Shown: positions 51,026 to 60,712 of the stretch, piece by piece
Layout of the letters: every line of letters starts with the position of its first letter
How positions within the stretch are numbered: position 1 is the stretch's first letter
NCBI GenBank assembly: GCA_965369325.1
Contig: CBDUQI010000004.1
Location: 1-64,000 of the forward strand
DNA from: CBDUQI01 sp965369325
Lineage (GTDB): Bacteria > Pseudomonadota > Gammaproteobacteria > Steroidobacterales > JBCBZW01
Reading direction: 5' to 3'
DNA: 64,000 nt
The notes under the pieces: generated by a model
What the model was told of the DNA's origin: nothing
Database searches by the model: none
The model's input: only the letters and a program-made list of their open reading frames with translations
Translations under genes and position numbers: made by a program

Positions 51026-52114
51026 TCAGTCCAGGTCTGAGGGGGCCACACGGAGCATACGTTTGATTTCATCGGTTTTCAGGCCGATGGCCATGGGACG
51101 CAGGTAACCCGGCAACACGCACACATCGTAAAGCTCCCGAATCACGCCCTCGATGCGCACCCAGTGCATGGTGGTGCCGGTGGTGATGTCTATCACCATC
51201 ACGCCGCAGCGGGCATCCGCGTCACGTTGCGTAAGCTCATCCGCCAGCGGCAGGCCGGCAAAGGTGTTGTTATCGTCGCGCGGTCGTGACAGCCCGACGA
51301 TGGCGTAGTTGCCATGAAAGCTGAGCCCGCGACCGTAACCGGGCAGGAACGCCACCGGCTCGAATTTGCCCGCTTCTATGTCAATAAATCCAAACTGACC
51401 TTCGCCGGAGTTCAACACCCAGAGTTTGCCTTGATGCCACCGAGGGGAGTGGGGCATGGACAGGCCATCACAGACAATCTCGCGGCTGTTTACGTCCATC
51501 ACCAAGCCGCCGCCGGTGCGCCGGTCGCGCCAGCCATCGGCCACGTCGCTGCGGGCGACGGCGCTCACCCACGCGGGTTTTCCATCGCGCATGGCCAGCC
51601 CGTTCAGGTGGCACCGATCTTCCGGTACCAGCGCGCTTAAAAACGGTGGTTTCCAAAGAGGCTTGAAGCTGTACCGGTCGCTGATGGTGGCCAGACAGCC
51701 AAACAGCGTGTTCACAAACACCGGTTGGCCTTGGGCATCCAGTGCGATGTCGTGCACATCCAGGTCGCCGGTGGTCCAGGCGATTTGTGGGACATACAAA
51801 CGGTCGTAACCGCCGTAGTCCTGCTCAGGATCCAGCATGTTGTCAAAGCGCCATAGCTGGTAGGTTGAGCTCATGTATAGCGTGTCGGCATTGACGCACA
51901 AGCCCATGGAGCGCTCAAACGTGCGATTGAAAATATCCAGCCGCCCATCTTGCCGAGTGCCCAGAAAAAATAATTTGCCCACCTGATAGGTGGACAGGAC
52001 CAGACTCAGCTTCTGTTCTGCCATCCATTGCAGGAAATAGCGGGAACACATGAACTGTAGTTCCGGCGTGGCGCCAGGGCTGGTGCCTGTGTCTGCTGGC
52101 GTGGTTTCGGCCAC
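51026..52114 (-). CDS. TIGR03032-family protein
   Basis: 362 residues. MCSRYFLQWMAEQKLSLVLSTYQVGKLFFLG is the conserved start of this family. The rest is a propeller-like series (LYMSSTYQLWRFDN; HDIALDAQGQPVFVNTLFGCLATI; LSMPHSPRWHQGKLWVLNSGEGQFGFID; LPGYGRGLSFHGNYAIVGLSRPR). No signal peptide is seen, so it is probably cytoplasmic. The function of the family is unknown. Confidence 0.85.
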   Translation of the reverse strand: MAETTPADTGTSPGATPELQFMCSRYFLQWMAEQKLSLVLSTYQVGKLFFLGTRQDGRLDIFNRTFERSMGLCVNADTLYMSSTYQLWRFDNMLDPEQDYGGYDRLYVPQIAWTTGDLDVHDIALDAQGQPVFVNTLFGCLATISDRYSFKPLWKPPFLSALVPEDRCHLNGLAMRDGKPAWVSAVARSDVADGWRDRRTGGGLVMDVNSREIVCDGLSMPHSPRWHQGKLWVLNSGEGQFGFIDIEAGKFEPVAFLPGYGRGLSFHGNYAIVGLSRPRDDNNTFAGLPLADELTQRDADARCGVMVIDITTGTTMHWVRIEGVIRELYDVCVLPGYLRPMAIGLKTDEIKRMLRVAPSDLD

Positions 52115-52475
52115 CGATGAGCCTCCTCAAGCTTTACAACGCGCAAACTCAACGCACGTAGAGGGTACATTACCAGGGAATCGCTTTTCCATCCCAGGCG
52201 AAGAAGCCGCCGTTATCCGCCTCATTCAGGCGCTCGGTCACCTGCGGTATTTGGTAGGCAACACGCGGTGGTGGTGCTTGGTGATCAGCCGGATTGCGCT
52301 GGCGCTACGGCAACGCTGCGACTCAGATATTCCGGGTCGGCTTGCTCTGCCCGCTCAAGTCTTGTCAGAGTTTTGTGATCTCCCAATGAAACCTTATTGC
52401 TAGCATCGGCAACATACATCACCATAAAGGCGCACACTGCGGGTGATGCCGGGGCAAGTTTAAGGGGAATGCGGA
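52115..52475. other. Divergent intergenic region, no gene seen
   Basis: 361 bp between the TIGR03032 gene and the FMN glutamate-synthase-like gene. A TTGTCA (52362) with 17 bp to AATGAA is a weak promoter candidate for the rightward gene, which has AAGGGGAA before its ATG. A plus-strand open frame ending at 52403 overlaps the TIGR03032 gene and looks non-coding. Confidence 0.4.
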
Positions 52476-53972
52476 ATGGCGACCATCATGTATGTGCTGC
52501 AATTTATGGCGGTACTGTTTGTTTTTGCAATCGGCGCAGCGGTGCTGGCGGTGTTGGTGCTGTACGTGCTGGACCGCACTCAAAAGACCCATGCGATCCG
52601 CCGTAACTTCCCGGTAATCGGGCGGTTTCGTTATCTGTTTGAGCACTTGGGCGAGTTCTTTCGGCAGTACTTTTTTGCTCAGGACCGAGAGGAGATGCCA
52701 TTCAACCGGGCCACCCGCTCGTGGATCTATCGAGCGGCCAAGGGGGTGGATACCACGGTGGCATTCGGCTCTACCCGCGATCTGCGCCCGGTCGGTACCA
52801 TCAGTTTTGTTAATTGCCCGTATCCCACGTTGGATCATGAGGCGGTGGATACGACCAATGTGACGGTGGGCCCGTATTGCGAGACACCTTACGTCACCAA
52901 CTCGCTGTTTAACGTCTCTGCCATGAGTTTTGGGGCGATCTCCAAACCCGCAGTGCAGGCGCTGTCCAAAGGTGCCGCCCGCGCTGGCATCTGGCTGAAT
53001 ACTGGCGAAGGCGGATTGTCGCCGTACCATCTGGAGGGTGGCTGTGATGTCGTGTTTCAGATGGGTACCGCCAAGTATGGCGTGCGTGACGAAGAGGGTA
53101 ATTTAAGCGAGGAGAAATTGCGGGCCGTTGCTGCCAACGAATCGGTGCGCATGATTGAAATCAAGCTCAGCCAGGGGGCGAAACCCGGCAAGGGCGGGAT
53201 CCTGCCGGGCGAGAAGGTCACCCAGAGGATTGCTGAGATTCGCGGTATTCGCCCGGGTGAGAGTTCAATTAGCCCCAACCGCCATCCCAATATTGATTCT
53301 GCGGCAGAGTTGCTGGACTTTATTGAGCGAGTGCGTTTAATAGCCGGTAAGCCAGTGGGGATTAAGGCGGTAATAGGATCGCACACTTGGCTGGATGACT
53401 TGTGCCGTGAGATTAAATCACGGGGTGTTCGCAGCGCCCCGGATTTTATTACGGTTGACAGTGCTGATGGTGGCACTGGCGCCGCGCCGATGAGCCTGAT
53501 CGACTATGTGGGTATGCCGGTGCAGGAGAGCCTGCCGCTAGTCGTGGACAAGCTCATTCAATATGGGCTACGTGATCGGGTGAAAGTGATTTCAAGCGGC
53601 AAAATGGTGACGCCGGCCGAAGTGACCTGGGCGCTTTGCGCTGGCGCGGACTTTGTGAACTCCGCGCGTGGGTTTATGTTTGCGTTGGGCTGCATTCAGG
53701 CACTTCAATGCAACAAGAACACCTGCCCTACGGGCATTACCACGCATAACAAGCGGCTTCAGTCCGGTCTTGATGTGACGGACAAGTCGGAGCGTGTGTA
53801 CCGCTATGCGAAGACCATTGCCAAGGAGATCGGCGTGATCGCCCACTCCTGTGGCGCTGCAGAGCCGCGTCGTTTGCGCCGCCATCATTGCCGCATCCAG
53901 CGCGCCGACGGGCGCTCTGTATTGCTGAGCGATCTGTACCCGCCAATCGAGCCCTCGGAAGACATGAGCTAA
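52476..53972 (+). CDS. FMN-binding glutamate-synthase-family protein
   Basis: 498 residues. An N-terminal membrane helix (VLQFMAVLFVFAIGAAVLAVLVLYVL) precedes the glutamate synthase alpha-2 fold: FNVSAMSFGAISKPAVQALSKGA, NTGEGGLSPYHLEGG, KPGKGGILPGEKVT, FITVDSADGGTGAAP and the Cys-rich CNKNTCPTGITTH, which in glutamate synthases helps hold the FeS cluster. No amidotransferase domain is present, so it is not a complete GltB. The reaction is not established. It runs in the same direction as the ThDP enzyme and aldehyde dehydrogenase, 138 bp upstream. Confidence 0.85.
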   Translation: MATIMYVLQFMAVLFVFAIGAAVLAVLVLYVLDRTQKTHAIRRNFPVIGRFRYLFEHLGEFFRQYFFAQDREEMPFNRATRSWIYRAAKGVDTTVAFGSTRDLRPVGTISFVNCPYPTLDHEAVDTTNVTVGPYCETPYVTNSLFNVSAMSFGAISKPAVQALSKGAARAGIWLNTGEGGLSPYHLEGGCDVVFQMGTAKYGVRDEEGNLSEEKLRAVAANESVRMIEIKLSQGAKPGKGGILPGEKVTQRIAEIRGIRPGESSISPNRHPNIDSAAELLDFIERVRLIAGKPVGIKAVIGSHTWLDDLCREIKSRGVRSAPDFITVDSADGGTGAAPMSLIDYVGMPVQESLPLVVDKLIQYGLRDRVKVISSGKMVTPAEVTWALCAGADFVNSARGFMFALGCIQALQCNKNTCPTGITTHNKRLQSGLDVTDKSERVYRYAKTIAKEIGVIAHSCGAAEPRRLRRHHCRIQRADGRSVLLSDLYPPIEPSEDMS

Positions 53973-54064
53973 CGCAGGCTTGCCCCGGCGCAGGTCAGCG
54001 CCAGCCGCGGCGAAGCCCGTTGATCTACCCGCCCCACGGTGGCCTTCGCCGCGGGCACCGGCGC

Positions 54065-54098
54065 GTGTGTCGTGCGCGCTGGGTGACACACCGTTTTT
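54065..54098 (+). terminator. Intrinsic-terminator-like hairpin just before the ThDP enzyme gene
   Basis: GTGTGTC (54065-54071), 13-nt loop, GACACAC (54085-54091), then CG and five T (54094-54098). A separate perfect 11-bp inverted repeat lies upstream (CCGCGGCGAAG 54005-54015 with CTTCGCCGCGG 54044-54054). The T-run merges into the AGGAG Shine-Dalgarno of the next gene. It could terminate the upstream transcript or attenuate read-through. Confidence 0.5.
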
Positions 54099-54110
54099 AG
54101 GAGTCGCGAG

Positions 54111-55766
54111 ATGAAAGCATCCGATCTGTTCGTTAAATGTCTGGAGCGTGAGGGCATCGAGTACATCTTTGGTGTGCCCGGAGAAGAAAACGCTGATTTC
54201 GTCATGTCGCTGGAACAATCTGAGCAAATCAAATTTGTGCTCACCCGCCATGAGCAGGGGGCCGCGTTTATGGCTGAGATATACGGTCGCCTCACCGGCG
54301 ACCCCGCCGGTTGCTTGGGGACGCTGGGGCCGGGTGCAACGAATCTGATCACTGGCGTTGCCGATTCCAACATGGATCGCGCGCCCATGCTGGTATTAAC
54401 CGGTCAGGGGGCATCGGAGCGATTGCATAAAGAGTCGCATCAGGTGATGGATGTGGTGGCGATGTTTGAGCCGGTGACCAAGTGGGCGGTGAGTGTGTTA
54501 CACCCCAATACCATCGCCGAGATTGTACGCAAGGCGGTGCGTCTGGCGCGTACCGAAAAGCCGGGCGCTGTCCATATCGAGTTGCCGGAGGACATCGCCA
54601 AACTGCCGACGAGCGCCACACCGCTGGAACCGCGACGTTTCCGCCGGCCGGTGCCGGATGAGAAGATCGTGGACCAAGCCTGGGAGCTGCTGCGCAACGC
54701 GCGCAAGCCGGTCATCATCGCCGGCAACGGCTGTATCCGCCGTCGCGCCAGCAAACAGCTCAGACGGTTGTGCGAGCAAACCGGCATCGGGGTGGTGAGC
54801 ACTTTTATGGCCAAGGGCGCGGTGGATATGGATGCCCCGTACTGCCTGTATACCGTGGGGCTCGGATCGCGCGATCGGGTGAACTGTGTGATCGATGAAG
54901 CCGATCTGGTGATTACGCTGGGCTTCGACATGGTGGAGTACCATCCGCAGTTGTGGAACCCAGTTGGCGACAAGCGCATCGTGCATGTGGATTTTCTGCC
55001 CGCTGAGATCGATGACAGCTACGATCCGGCGATCGAACTGATCGGCGATCTGGCACATGCCCTGTGGATGCTGAATGAGCGAGTGGCGCGTGACGGCGAT
55101 TCGCTGGACTACGATTTTTCTACTCAGGCAACCACCCGTCAGGCGATGGCGCGGGACTTTGCTGAGCATGCCGAGGATGACACGCGCGGTAGCATCCGTC
55201 CGCAAAAGGCACTGTGGGATGCCCGCCAGGTACTGGGCCCGCAGGACATCTTGCTGTCTGATGTGGGGGCCCACAAGATGTGGATCGCCCGCCACTACCA
55301 TTGCCATGAGCCCAACACCTGCCTGATCCCAAACGGCTTCTGCTCGATGGGCTTTGCGCTGCCGGGTGCGATCGCGGCAAGTCTGGTGTATCCCGAACGG
55401 CGCATCATGGCAGTGGCTGGGGACGGCGGATTCCTGATGAACGTTCAGGAGATGGAAACGGCTAAACGTCTGGGCAGCAACATTGTGGTGATGGTATGGG
55501 AAGACGGTGCCTACGGGCTGATCGCCTGGAAGCAGGACAACGAGTTTGGGCGCCATACGCCACTTTCCTTCTCTAATCCCGACTGGATGCAGTTGGCCAG
55601 CGCCTTTGGCTGGAACGGCCATCGGGTGGAGAACTCGGTGGATTTGCGCGACACACTTGAGCGGGCGTGCAGCGAGTCTGGCCCCAGCCTGGTAGTGATC
55701 CCTATCGACTACCGCGAGAACCCGCTGCTGACCCAGAAGCTGGGTGAGGTGACCTGCACCATCTAG
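54111..55766 (+). CDS. Acetolactate-synthase-like ThDP-dependent enzyme (large subunit type)
   Basis: 551 residues. The N-terminal domain has GVPGEENADF and the catalytic Glu region HEQGAAFMAE. The central domain has the NAD/FAD-type fold (PVIIAGNGCIRRRASKQL). The C-terminal ThDP motif is GDGGFLMNVQEMETAKRLGSN. No small subunit gene is adjacent, and the pairing with an aldehyde dehydrogenase suggests a carboligase or decarboxylase outside branched amino acid synthesis. AGGAG is 8-12 nt upstream. The next gene is 48 bp away. Confidence 0.85.
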   Translation: MKASDLFVKCLEREGIEYIFGVPGEENADFVMSLEQSEQIKFVLTRHEQGAAFMAEIYGRLTGDPAGCLGTLGPGATNLITGVADSNMDRAPMLVLTGQGASERLHKESHQVMDVVAMFEPVTKWAVSVLHPNTIAEIVRKAVRLARTEKPGAVHIELPEDIAKLPTSATPLEPRRFRRPVPDEKIVDQAWELLRNARKPVIIAGNGCIRRRASKQLRRLCEQTGIGVVSTFMAKGAVDMDAPYCLYTVGLGSRDRVNCVIDEADLVITLGFDMVEYHPQLWNPVGDKRIVHVDFLPAEIDDSYDPAIELIGDLAHALWMLNERVARDGDSLDYDFSTQATTRQAMARDFAEHAEDDTRGSIRPQKALWDARQVLGPQDILLSDVGAHKMWIARHYHCHEPNTCLIPNGFCSMGFALPGAIAASLVYPERRIMAVAGDGGFLMNVQEMETAKRLGSNIVVMVWEDGAYGLIAWKQDNEFGRHTPLSFSNPDWMQLASAFGWNGHRVENSVDLRDTLERACSESGPSLVVIPIDYRENPLLTQKLGEVTCTI

Positions 55767-55814
55767 TGCGAGCCTGCGAGGATGTCCGAGCACCGTTGAG
55801 TTAAGGAGACACAC

Positions 55815-57254
55815 ATGAGCGACAGTTTTGAGCTGCTCACCGTGGCGCCGGATGCGCCCGCCGGCCGCATGACCGTGTACGCACCGTTTGATCGCGAGCA
55901 GATCGGGCAGGTGCACACCTGCGGTGCGACTCATATCGAGCAGGCGCTGGCGGCGGCACAGCGCAATTTCGAACGACGCGATCAGTGGATTGTGTTGCAT
56001 GAGCGTATCGCCATTTTGGAGCGCGCGGCCGCCTTGATGTCCCAGCGCGCTGACGCTCTGGCACTGGAGGCGGCGCGTGAGGGCGGTAAGCCACTGCCCG
56101 ACTCGCAGGTAGAGGTTGCGCGTGCGATCGACGGCATGCGTTTATGCATCGAAGTATTGCGCAGTGAGCAGGGCGAGGTGATTGCGATGGGCGGCACTGC
56201 GGGCAGCGCCCACCGGGCCGCGTTTACGCTGCGCGAGCCCATTGGTGTGGTGGTGGCGGTGAGTGCGTTCAACCATCCGCTTAATCTCATCGTCCACCAG
56301 GTGGCAGCGGCCGTAGCCAGCGGTTGCCCGGTGATCGTAAAGCCGGCCGCCGATACGCCGCTGTCATGCTGGCGCTTCGTCAAGATACTGCACGAAGCCG
56401 GGTTGCCGTTGTCGTGGTGCCAGTGTGTGATTACGCCTGATCTGGCGCTGGCCGAAGCGCTGGTGACGGATTCTCGGGTGGCGTTCTTCAGCTTTATCGG
56501 CAGCGCGCGGGTTGGCTGGATGCTGCGCTCAAAACTCAGCCCTGGCACCCGCTGTGCGCTGGAGCACGGCGGTGCTGCACCCGTGCTGCTCGCAGCGGAC
56601 GCTGATTTGGTGGGCGCGACAGCCTCCATCACCAAAGGCGGTTACTACCACGCGGGGCAAGTGTGCGTGTCGGTGCAGCGAGTGTTCGCCGAGCGCTCTA
56701 TCGCCGAGTCGTTCGCCCAGGGCCTGGCCGAGGCGGCGACGGCGCTGCGCATTGGCGATCCCACGTGCGCGGATACTGAGGTGGGCCCGCTGATACGCCC
56801 CCGCGAAACCGAGCGGGTGGCGCAGTGGGTGCAGGAGGCTGTGGCGGGCGGCGCGCAACATGTATGCGGGGGAGATGCCCTGAGTGCCAGCACCTATCCC
56901 TGCACCGTGCTGCTGGAGCCTCCGGCGGACGCAAAGGTGAGTACGCAGGAGATATTCGGCCCCGTGGTGTGCGTCTATGCCTACGATGAACTGGATGAGG
57001 CCATTGCCCGTGCTAACAGCCTGCCGTTCGCTTTTCAGGCGGCGGTCTATACCGCGCAACTGGAGACCGCACTGCGAGCCTACCGGCAACTGCGCGCGTC
57101 CGCCGTGATGCTTAACGATCACACAGCGTTCCGCGTTGACGGCATGCCGTTTGCCGGCCTGGGGCAGTCGGGCCTGGGTGTAGGTGGCATTGGCCACACC
57201 ATGCGCGATATGCAGATTGAAAAAATGCTGGTGATCCGCTCGGAGCAGTTGTAA
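55815..57254 (+). CDS. NAD(P)-dependent aldehyde dehydrogenase family enzyme
   Basis: 479 residues with AAGGAG upstream. Catalytic residues are visible: the Asn of SAFNHPLN, the Glu of LEHGGAAP and the nucleophile Cys in HAGQVCVSVQRV. GSARVGWML is the coenzyme loop and EIFGPVVCVYAYD the conserved C-terminal block. The LEHGG variant replaces the more common LELGG. It probably oxidises the aldehyde made or used by the neighbouring ThDP enzyme; substrate not identified. Confidence 0.9.
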   Translation: MSDSFELLTVAPDAPAGRMTVYAPFDREQIGQVHTCGATHIEQALAAAQRNFERRDQWIVLHERIAILERAAALMSQRADALALEAAREGGKPLPDSQVEVARAIDGMRLCIEVLRSEQGEVIAMGGTAGSAHRAAFTLREPIGVVVAVSAFNHPLNLIVHQVAAAVASGCPVIVKPAADTPLSCWRFVKILHEAGLPLSWCQCVITPDLALAEALVTDSRVAFFSFIGSARVGWMLRSKLSPGTRCALEHGGAAPVLLAADADLVGATASITKGGYYHAGQVCVSVQRVFAERSIAESFAQGLAEAATALRIGDPTCADTEVGPLIRPRETERVAQWVQEAVAGGAQHVCGGDALSASTYPCTVLLEPPADAKVSTQEIFGPVVCVYAYDELDEAIARANSLPFAFQAAVYTAQLETALRAYRQLRASAVMLNDHTAFRVDGMPFAGLGQSGLGVGGIGHTMRDMQIEKMLVIRSEQL

Positions 57255-57445
57255 CGAACCTGCGGAGGGGACTCAGCCGACCGCCTGAGGCGCACCCAAC
57301 AGGCCTCATAAACCGCTCCACACCCGCCGCGCAGAGCAATTCATCGTCGCAGAGCATTTAACCCGCCACGCAGGCCACGTAGAATCCGGTATCGTCAGGT
57401 GGGCGAGGCGCACTGCTGGTGTGATGGTTTTTTAAGGGGCTGATT

Positions 57446-59161
57446 TTGCGACACTACAAACTATCGCGTAACGATCAGGGCGGATATTTGCTGCGTGTCG
57501 ACAGCAAGGGCCCGTCCTTGCTGCGCGATCCGCTGCTGAACAAAGGCACTGCGTTTACCGAACAGGAGCGCCGGCATTTTCAGCTAGAAGGCCTGTTGCC
57601 ACGTCAGTACAACTCGCTGGCGCTGCAGGCCAAACGCCGCTACGCGGCCGTCATGGCTTACCAGGATCCGATGGATCGGTACGTGGCACTGTCGGCGCTG
57701 CAAGATCGCAACGAGCATTTGTTCTACCGCGTGCTGTGTGACCACCTCGAAGAGCTGATGCCTATCGTTTATACGCCGACGGTAGGGCAGGCGACACAGC
57801 GCTACAGCGAGGTTTTTCGTCGCGGTCGAGGCGTATGGATTACGCCGGATTTGCGCGGCCGTATCCGCGACGTGCTGGCGTCTGCGTCAAACTGGTGCGA
57901 TGTTAGCCTGCTGGTGGTTACCGATAACGAATCTATTCTAGGCATTGGCGACCAGGGCGCGGGTGGCATCGCCATTTCTATCGGCAAGCTGTCGTTGTAC
58001 TGCGCTGGTGCGGGCATTCACCCGGCGCGCACTTTGCCGGTCAGCCTGGATGTGGGCACCAACAACCAAACACTGCTTGAGGATGAGATGTACCTAGGCT
58101 GGCCTCACCCCCGTTTGCAGGGTGAGGAGTACGACGCACTGGTGGAGGAGTTTGTCGAGGCGGTGACGGATGTATTCCCCGGCGCGTTAGTGCAGTGGGA
58201 AGATTTTCGTCACCACAATGCGCTAAGAATTTTGGAGCGCTATCGCGATCGTGTGCTCTCGTTCAACGACGATATCCAGGGCACCGGCGCGGTGGCTCTG
58301 GCCGGCGTACTCAGTGCCTTGCGGGCCACCGATGGTGCGCTGGCCGATCAGCGTGTTGTCATTCTGGGCGCGGGCGCTGCCGGGCTGGGTATCGCACGCC
58401 AGTTGCGCGCAGGCATGCGCGATGCCGGCTTGAGTGAACAGCAAGCCCGTTCCCGCCTGGCCATCCTGGACAGCCGTGGTTTGCTGGTGGACGATCGTGA
58501 GCTAGGTACCGGTTACAAACAGGAACTGGCCTGGCCTGCCGCCGCCGCTGCTGCGATGGGCTTGGGCGAGCCCACCGAGCGCACACTGCACGATGTGATT
58601 GCCGCGTTCCGCCCGGCGGTGCTGATTGGCGCTGCCGGTCAGGCGGGCGCTTTTGATGAGCTGGCAGTTCGCGAGATGGCGCGTCACGTGGCGCGACCGA
58701 TTATTCTGCCGTTCTCCAATCCTACCTCCATCGCTGAGGCGCGCCCGGATGATCTGATCGCTTGGACCGATGGTAAAGCACTAGTAGCAACGGGCAGCCC
58801 GTTCGAACCGGTGGAGTATGACGGGCGCACCATTCAGATTGGCCAGGGAAACAATGTGTTTATCTTCCCGGGCCTGGGCATGGGGGCATTGCTGTGCCAT
58901 GCCAAACAGGTGAGCGATGGCATGATCAGTGCGGCGTCCAGTGCGCTGGCCCAGGCGATGCACGAGCATGAACTGAAGAGCGGTCTGCTGTTTCCCGCGG
59001 TGTCGCGCCTAGCCGAGGTATCCGCACGGGTGGCGGCGGCAGTGATGGCGCGTGCGGGCGAGGAGGGCAATGGCGATGCCCTGTCGGCGTCACAAATCGA
59101 ACTGATGCTGGAGCGCCACACCTGGGACCCACAGTACCCCGAGCTCGTGCTGGAGGAGTAG
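57446..59161 (+). CDS. maeA: NAD-dependent malic enzyme
   Basis: 571 residues from TTG 57446 with AAGGGG 6 nt upstream. GTAFTEQERRHFQLEGLLPRQ, YTPTVGQATQRY, SLDVGTNNQTLLEDEMYLG, FNDDIQGTGAVALAG and the Rossmann motif GAGAAGLGIARQL are all present, as is FSNPTSIAEARPDD. Length and motifs match the E. coli SfcA/MaeA group, which converts malate to pyruvate and CO2 with NAD+. It is downstream of the ThDP-ALDH pair, so pyruvate supply may link them. Confidence 0.92.
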   Translation: MRHYKLSRNDQGGYLLRVDSKGPSLLRDPLLNKGTAFTEQERRHFQLEGLLPRQYNSLALQAKRRYAAVMAYQDPMDRYVALSALQDRNEHLFYRVLCDHLEELMPIVYTPTVGQATQRYSEVFRRGRGVWITPDLRGRIRDVLASASNWCDVSLLVVTDNESILGIGDQGAGGIAISIGKLSLYCAGAGIHPARTLPVSLDVGTNNQTLLEDEMYLGWPHPRLQGEEYDALVEEFVEAVTDVFPGALVQWEDFRHHNALRILERYRDRVLSFNDDIQGTGAVALAGVLSALRATDGALADQRVVILGAGAAGLGIARQLRAGMRDAGLSEQQARSRLAILDSRGLLVDDRELGTGYKQELAWPAAAAAAMGLGEPTERTLHDVIAAFRPAVLIGAAGQAGAFDELAVREMARHVARPIILPFSNPTSIAEARPDDLIAWTDGKALVATGSPFEPVEYDGRTIQIGQGNNVFIFPGLGMGALLCHAKQVSDGMISAASSALAQAMHEHELKSGLLFPAVSRLAEVSARVAAAVMARAGEEGNGDALSASQIELMLERHTWDPQYPELVLEE

Positions 59162-59252
59162 TTACCTGTGCCGGAAGCCGGCGTGGTGGCAGCGCTGCGG
59201 CGAGCCGGTATCATGAGCAGCCTCCCTGTCAGCCGCACAGCCAGGACCGAGC

Positions 59253-60695
59253 ATGAGCCACCGCGATAACCCCAACCCACTCAGCCAGGACGAGGCGATC
59301 GCCGCCATTGCGCAAGTTGTGGGGCCGGCTGGGCTTATCCAAGGGGCTGACGATCAGCAACGTATCCTGATCGATCATCGCCGCTTGTATCATGGGCGTG
59401 CCGCAGCGGTCGTACGCCCCGCCAACACTGAGCAGGTGGCTGAGGTCGTGCGTCTGTGTAATCGCGCGGGCCTGGGGGTTGTGCCGCAAGGCGGCAATAC
59501 CGGTTACTGTGGCGGCGCGACGCCAGATGAAAGCGGCCGCGAAGTGGTGGTGTGCCTGGAGCGAATGCGCGCCGTACGCGAGGTGGATAGCGTGAACTTC
59601 ACCATGACCGTGGAGGCCGGCGTGGTGTTGGCAGATGTGCAAAAAACCGCACAAGCAGGCGATATGTTCTTCCCACTCAGTCTGGGCTCGGAAGGTTCCT
59701 GTCAGATTGGCGGCAATCTGGCGACCAACGCGGGCGGCACTGCGGTGCTGCAGTATGGAAATGCACGGGAACTGGTACTGGGGCTAGAAGTGGTGCTGGC
59801 GGATGGGCGCATCTGGCAAGGTCTTTCCAAACTGCGCAAGGACAACGCGGGCTACGACCTGAAACAGCTGTTTCTGGGCGCTGAGGGCACGCTTGGCATT
59901 ATTACTGCCGCGGTACTCAAGTTGTACCCGGCGCCGCGTGCACGGCAGACCGCTATTGCGGCTGTTGCCGATGTGCAGGCTGCTTGCGAGTTGCTGGCCA
60001 GCGCGCGCGCGGTTAGCGGTGATGCGGTGACCTCGTTTGAATACATCCCGCGTTATGCGATGGCACTGACCACCACCCACATCAAGGGGGTGACCGACCC
60101 GTTTGAACAGCCGCACCCCCACTATGTGCTGATTGAGTTGGCGAGCTCCGATCCGAAGGCGCCGCTGGACGCGCAGCTGGAAAGCCTGCTGGCAAAGGGG
60201 ATCGACAATGCCTCGGTTCGCGATGCGGTAGTTGCACAGAGCGAGGCACAGCGACTGGCGCTGTGGCGTATTCGCGAGTCGGTGCCGCAGGCGCAACGCG
60301 AAGTAGGCGATTCACTGAAGCACGATGTATCGGTGCCGGTCTCGCGGTTGCCGGAGTTTCTGGAGCGCGGTGTTGCGCTGGCGCTGGCGGTAAGCAGCGA
60401 TGCGCAAGTGTGCTGTTACGGGCACATTGGCGATGGCAATCTACACTTTAACTTCCACCCGCCGGCAGGCATGAATCTGGCGGATTTTGTTGCGCGCGAT
60501 GGCGCGCGCATTGGTGAGGCGCTGTATGGTCTGGTCCGCGAGTTGGGTGGCAGCGTGGCGGCGGAGCACGGCGTCGGCAAACTCAAACGCCCTGCGCTGC
60601 ATACCTGGGGCGATCCGGTGGGCTTGCAACTCATGCGTGAGGTGAAGCAGGCACTAGACCCACGCGGACTCATGAATCCGGGCAAAGTGGTTTGA
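59253..60695 (+). CDS. FAD-linked D-2-hydroxyacid dehydrogenase (D-2-hydroxyglutarate/GlcD type)
   Basis: 480 residues. The FAD_binding_4 fold is clear (VVPQGGNTGYCGGATPD; LSLGSEGSCQIGGNLATNAGG; LGAEGTLGIITAAVLKL). The C-terminal FAD-oxidase domain has YGHIGDGNLHFNF and the VAAEHGVGKLK block. The length fits D2HGDH-like enzymes better than lactate oxidases. The reaction would oxidise a D-2-hydroxyacid to the keto acid. The next gene's longest frame overlaps its stop. Confidence 0.88.
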   Translation: MSHRDNPNPLSQDEAIAAIAQVVGPAGLIQGADDQQRILIDHRRLYHGRAAAVVRPANTEQVAEVVRLCNRAGLGVVPQGGNTGYCGGATPDESGREVVVCLERMRAVREVDSVNFTMTVEAGVVLADVQKTAQAGDMFFPLSLGSEGSCQIGGNLATNAGGTAVLQYGNARELVLGLEVVLADGRIWQGLSKLRKDNAGYDLKQLFLGAEGTLGIITAAVLKLYPAPRARQTAIAAVADVQAACELLASARAVSGDAVTSFEYIPRYAMALTTTHIKGVTDPFEQPHPHYVLIELASSDPKAPLDAQLESLLAKGIDNASVRDAVVAQSEAQRLALWRIRESVPQAQREVGDSLKHDVSVPVSRLPEFLERGVALALAVSSDAQVCCYGHIGDGNLHFNFHPPAGMNLADFVARDGARIGEALYGLVRELGGSVAAEHGVGKLKRPALHTWGDPVGLQLMREVKQALDPRGLMNPGKVV

Positions 60696-60712
60696 CCGGC
60701 ACCCTGACCGAT

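Noticed and set aside
52050..52403. Plus-strand open frame of 117 codons
   Set aside because: It begins inside the TIGR03032 gene on the other strand and shows no conserved pattern or Shine-Dalgarno.
54498..56000. Minus-strand open frame of 500 codons
   Set aside because: It lies opposite the ThDP enzyme and aldehyde dehydrogenase genes, whose catalytic motifs are intact, and spans the gap between them.
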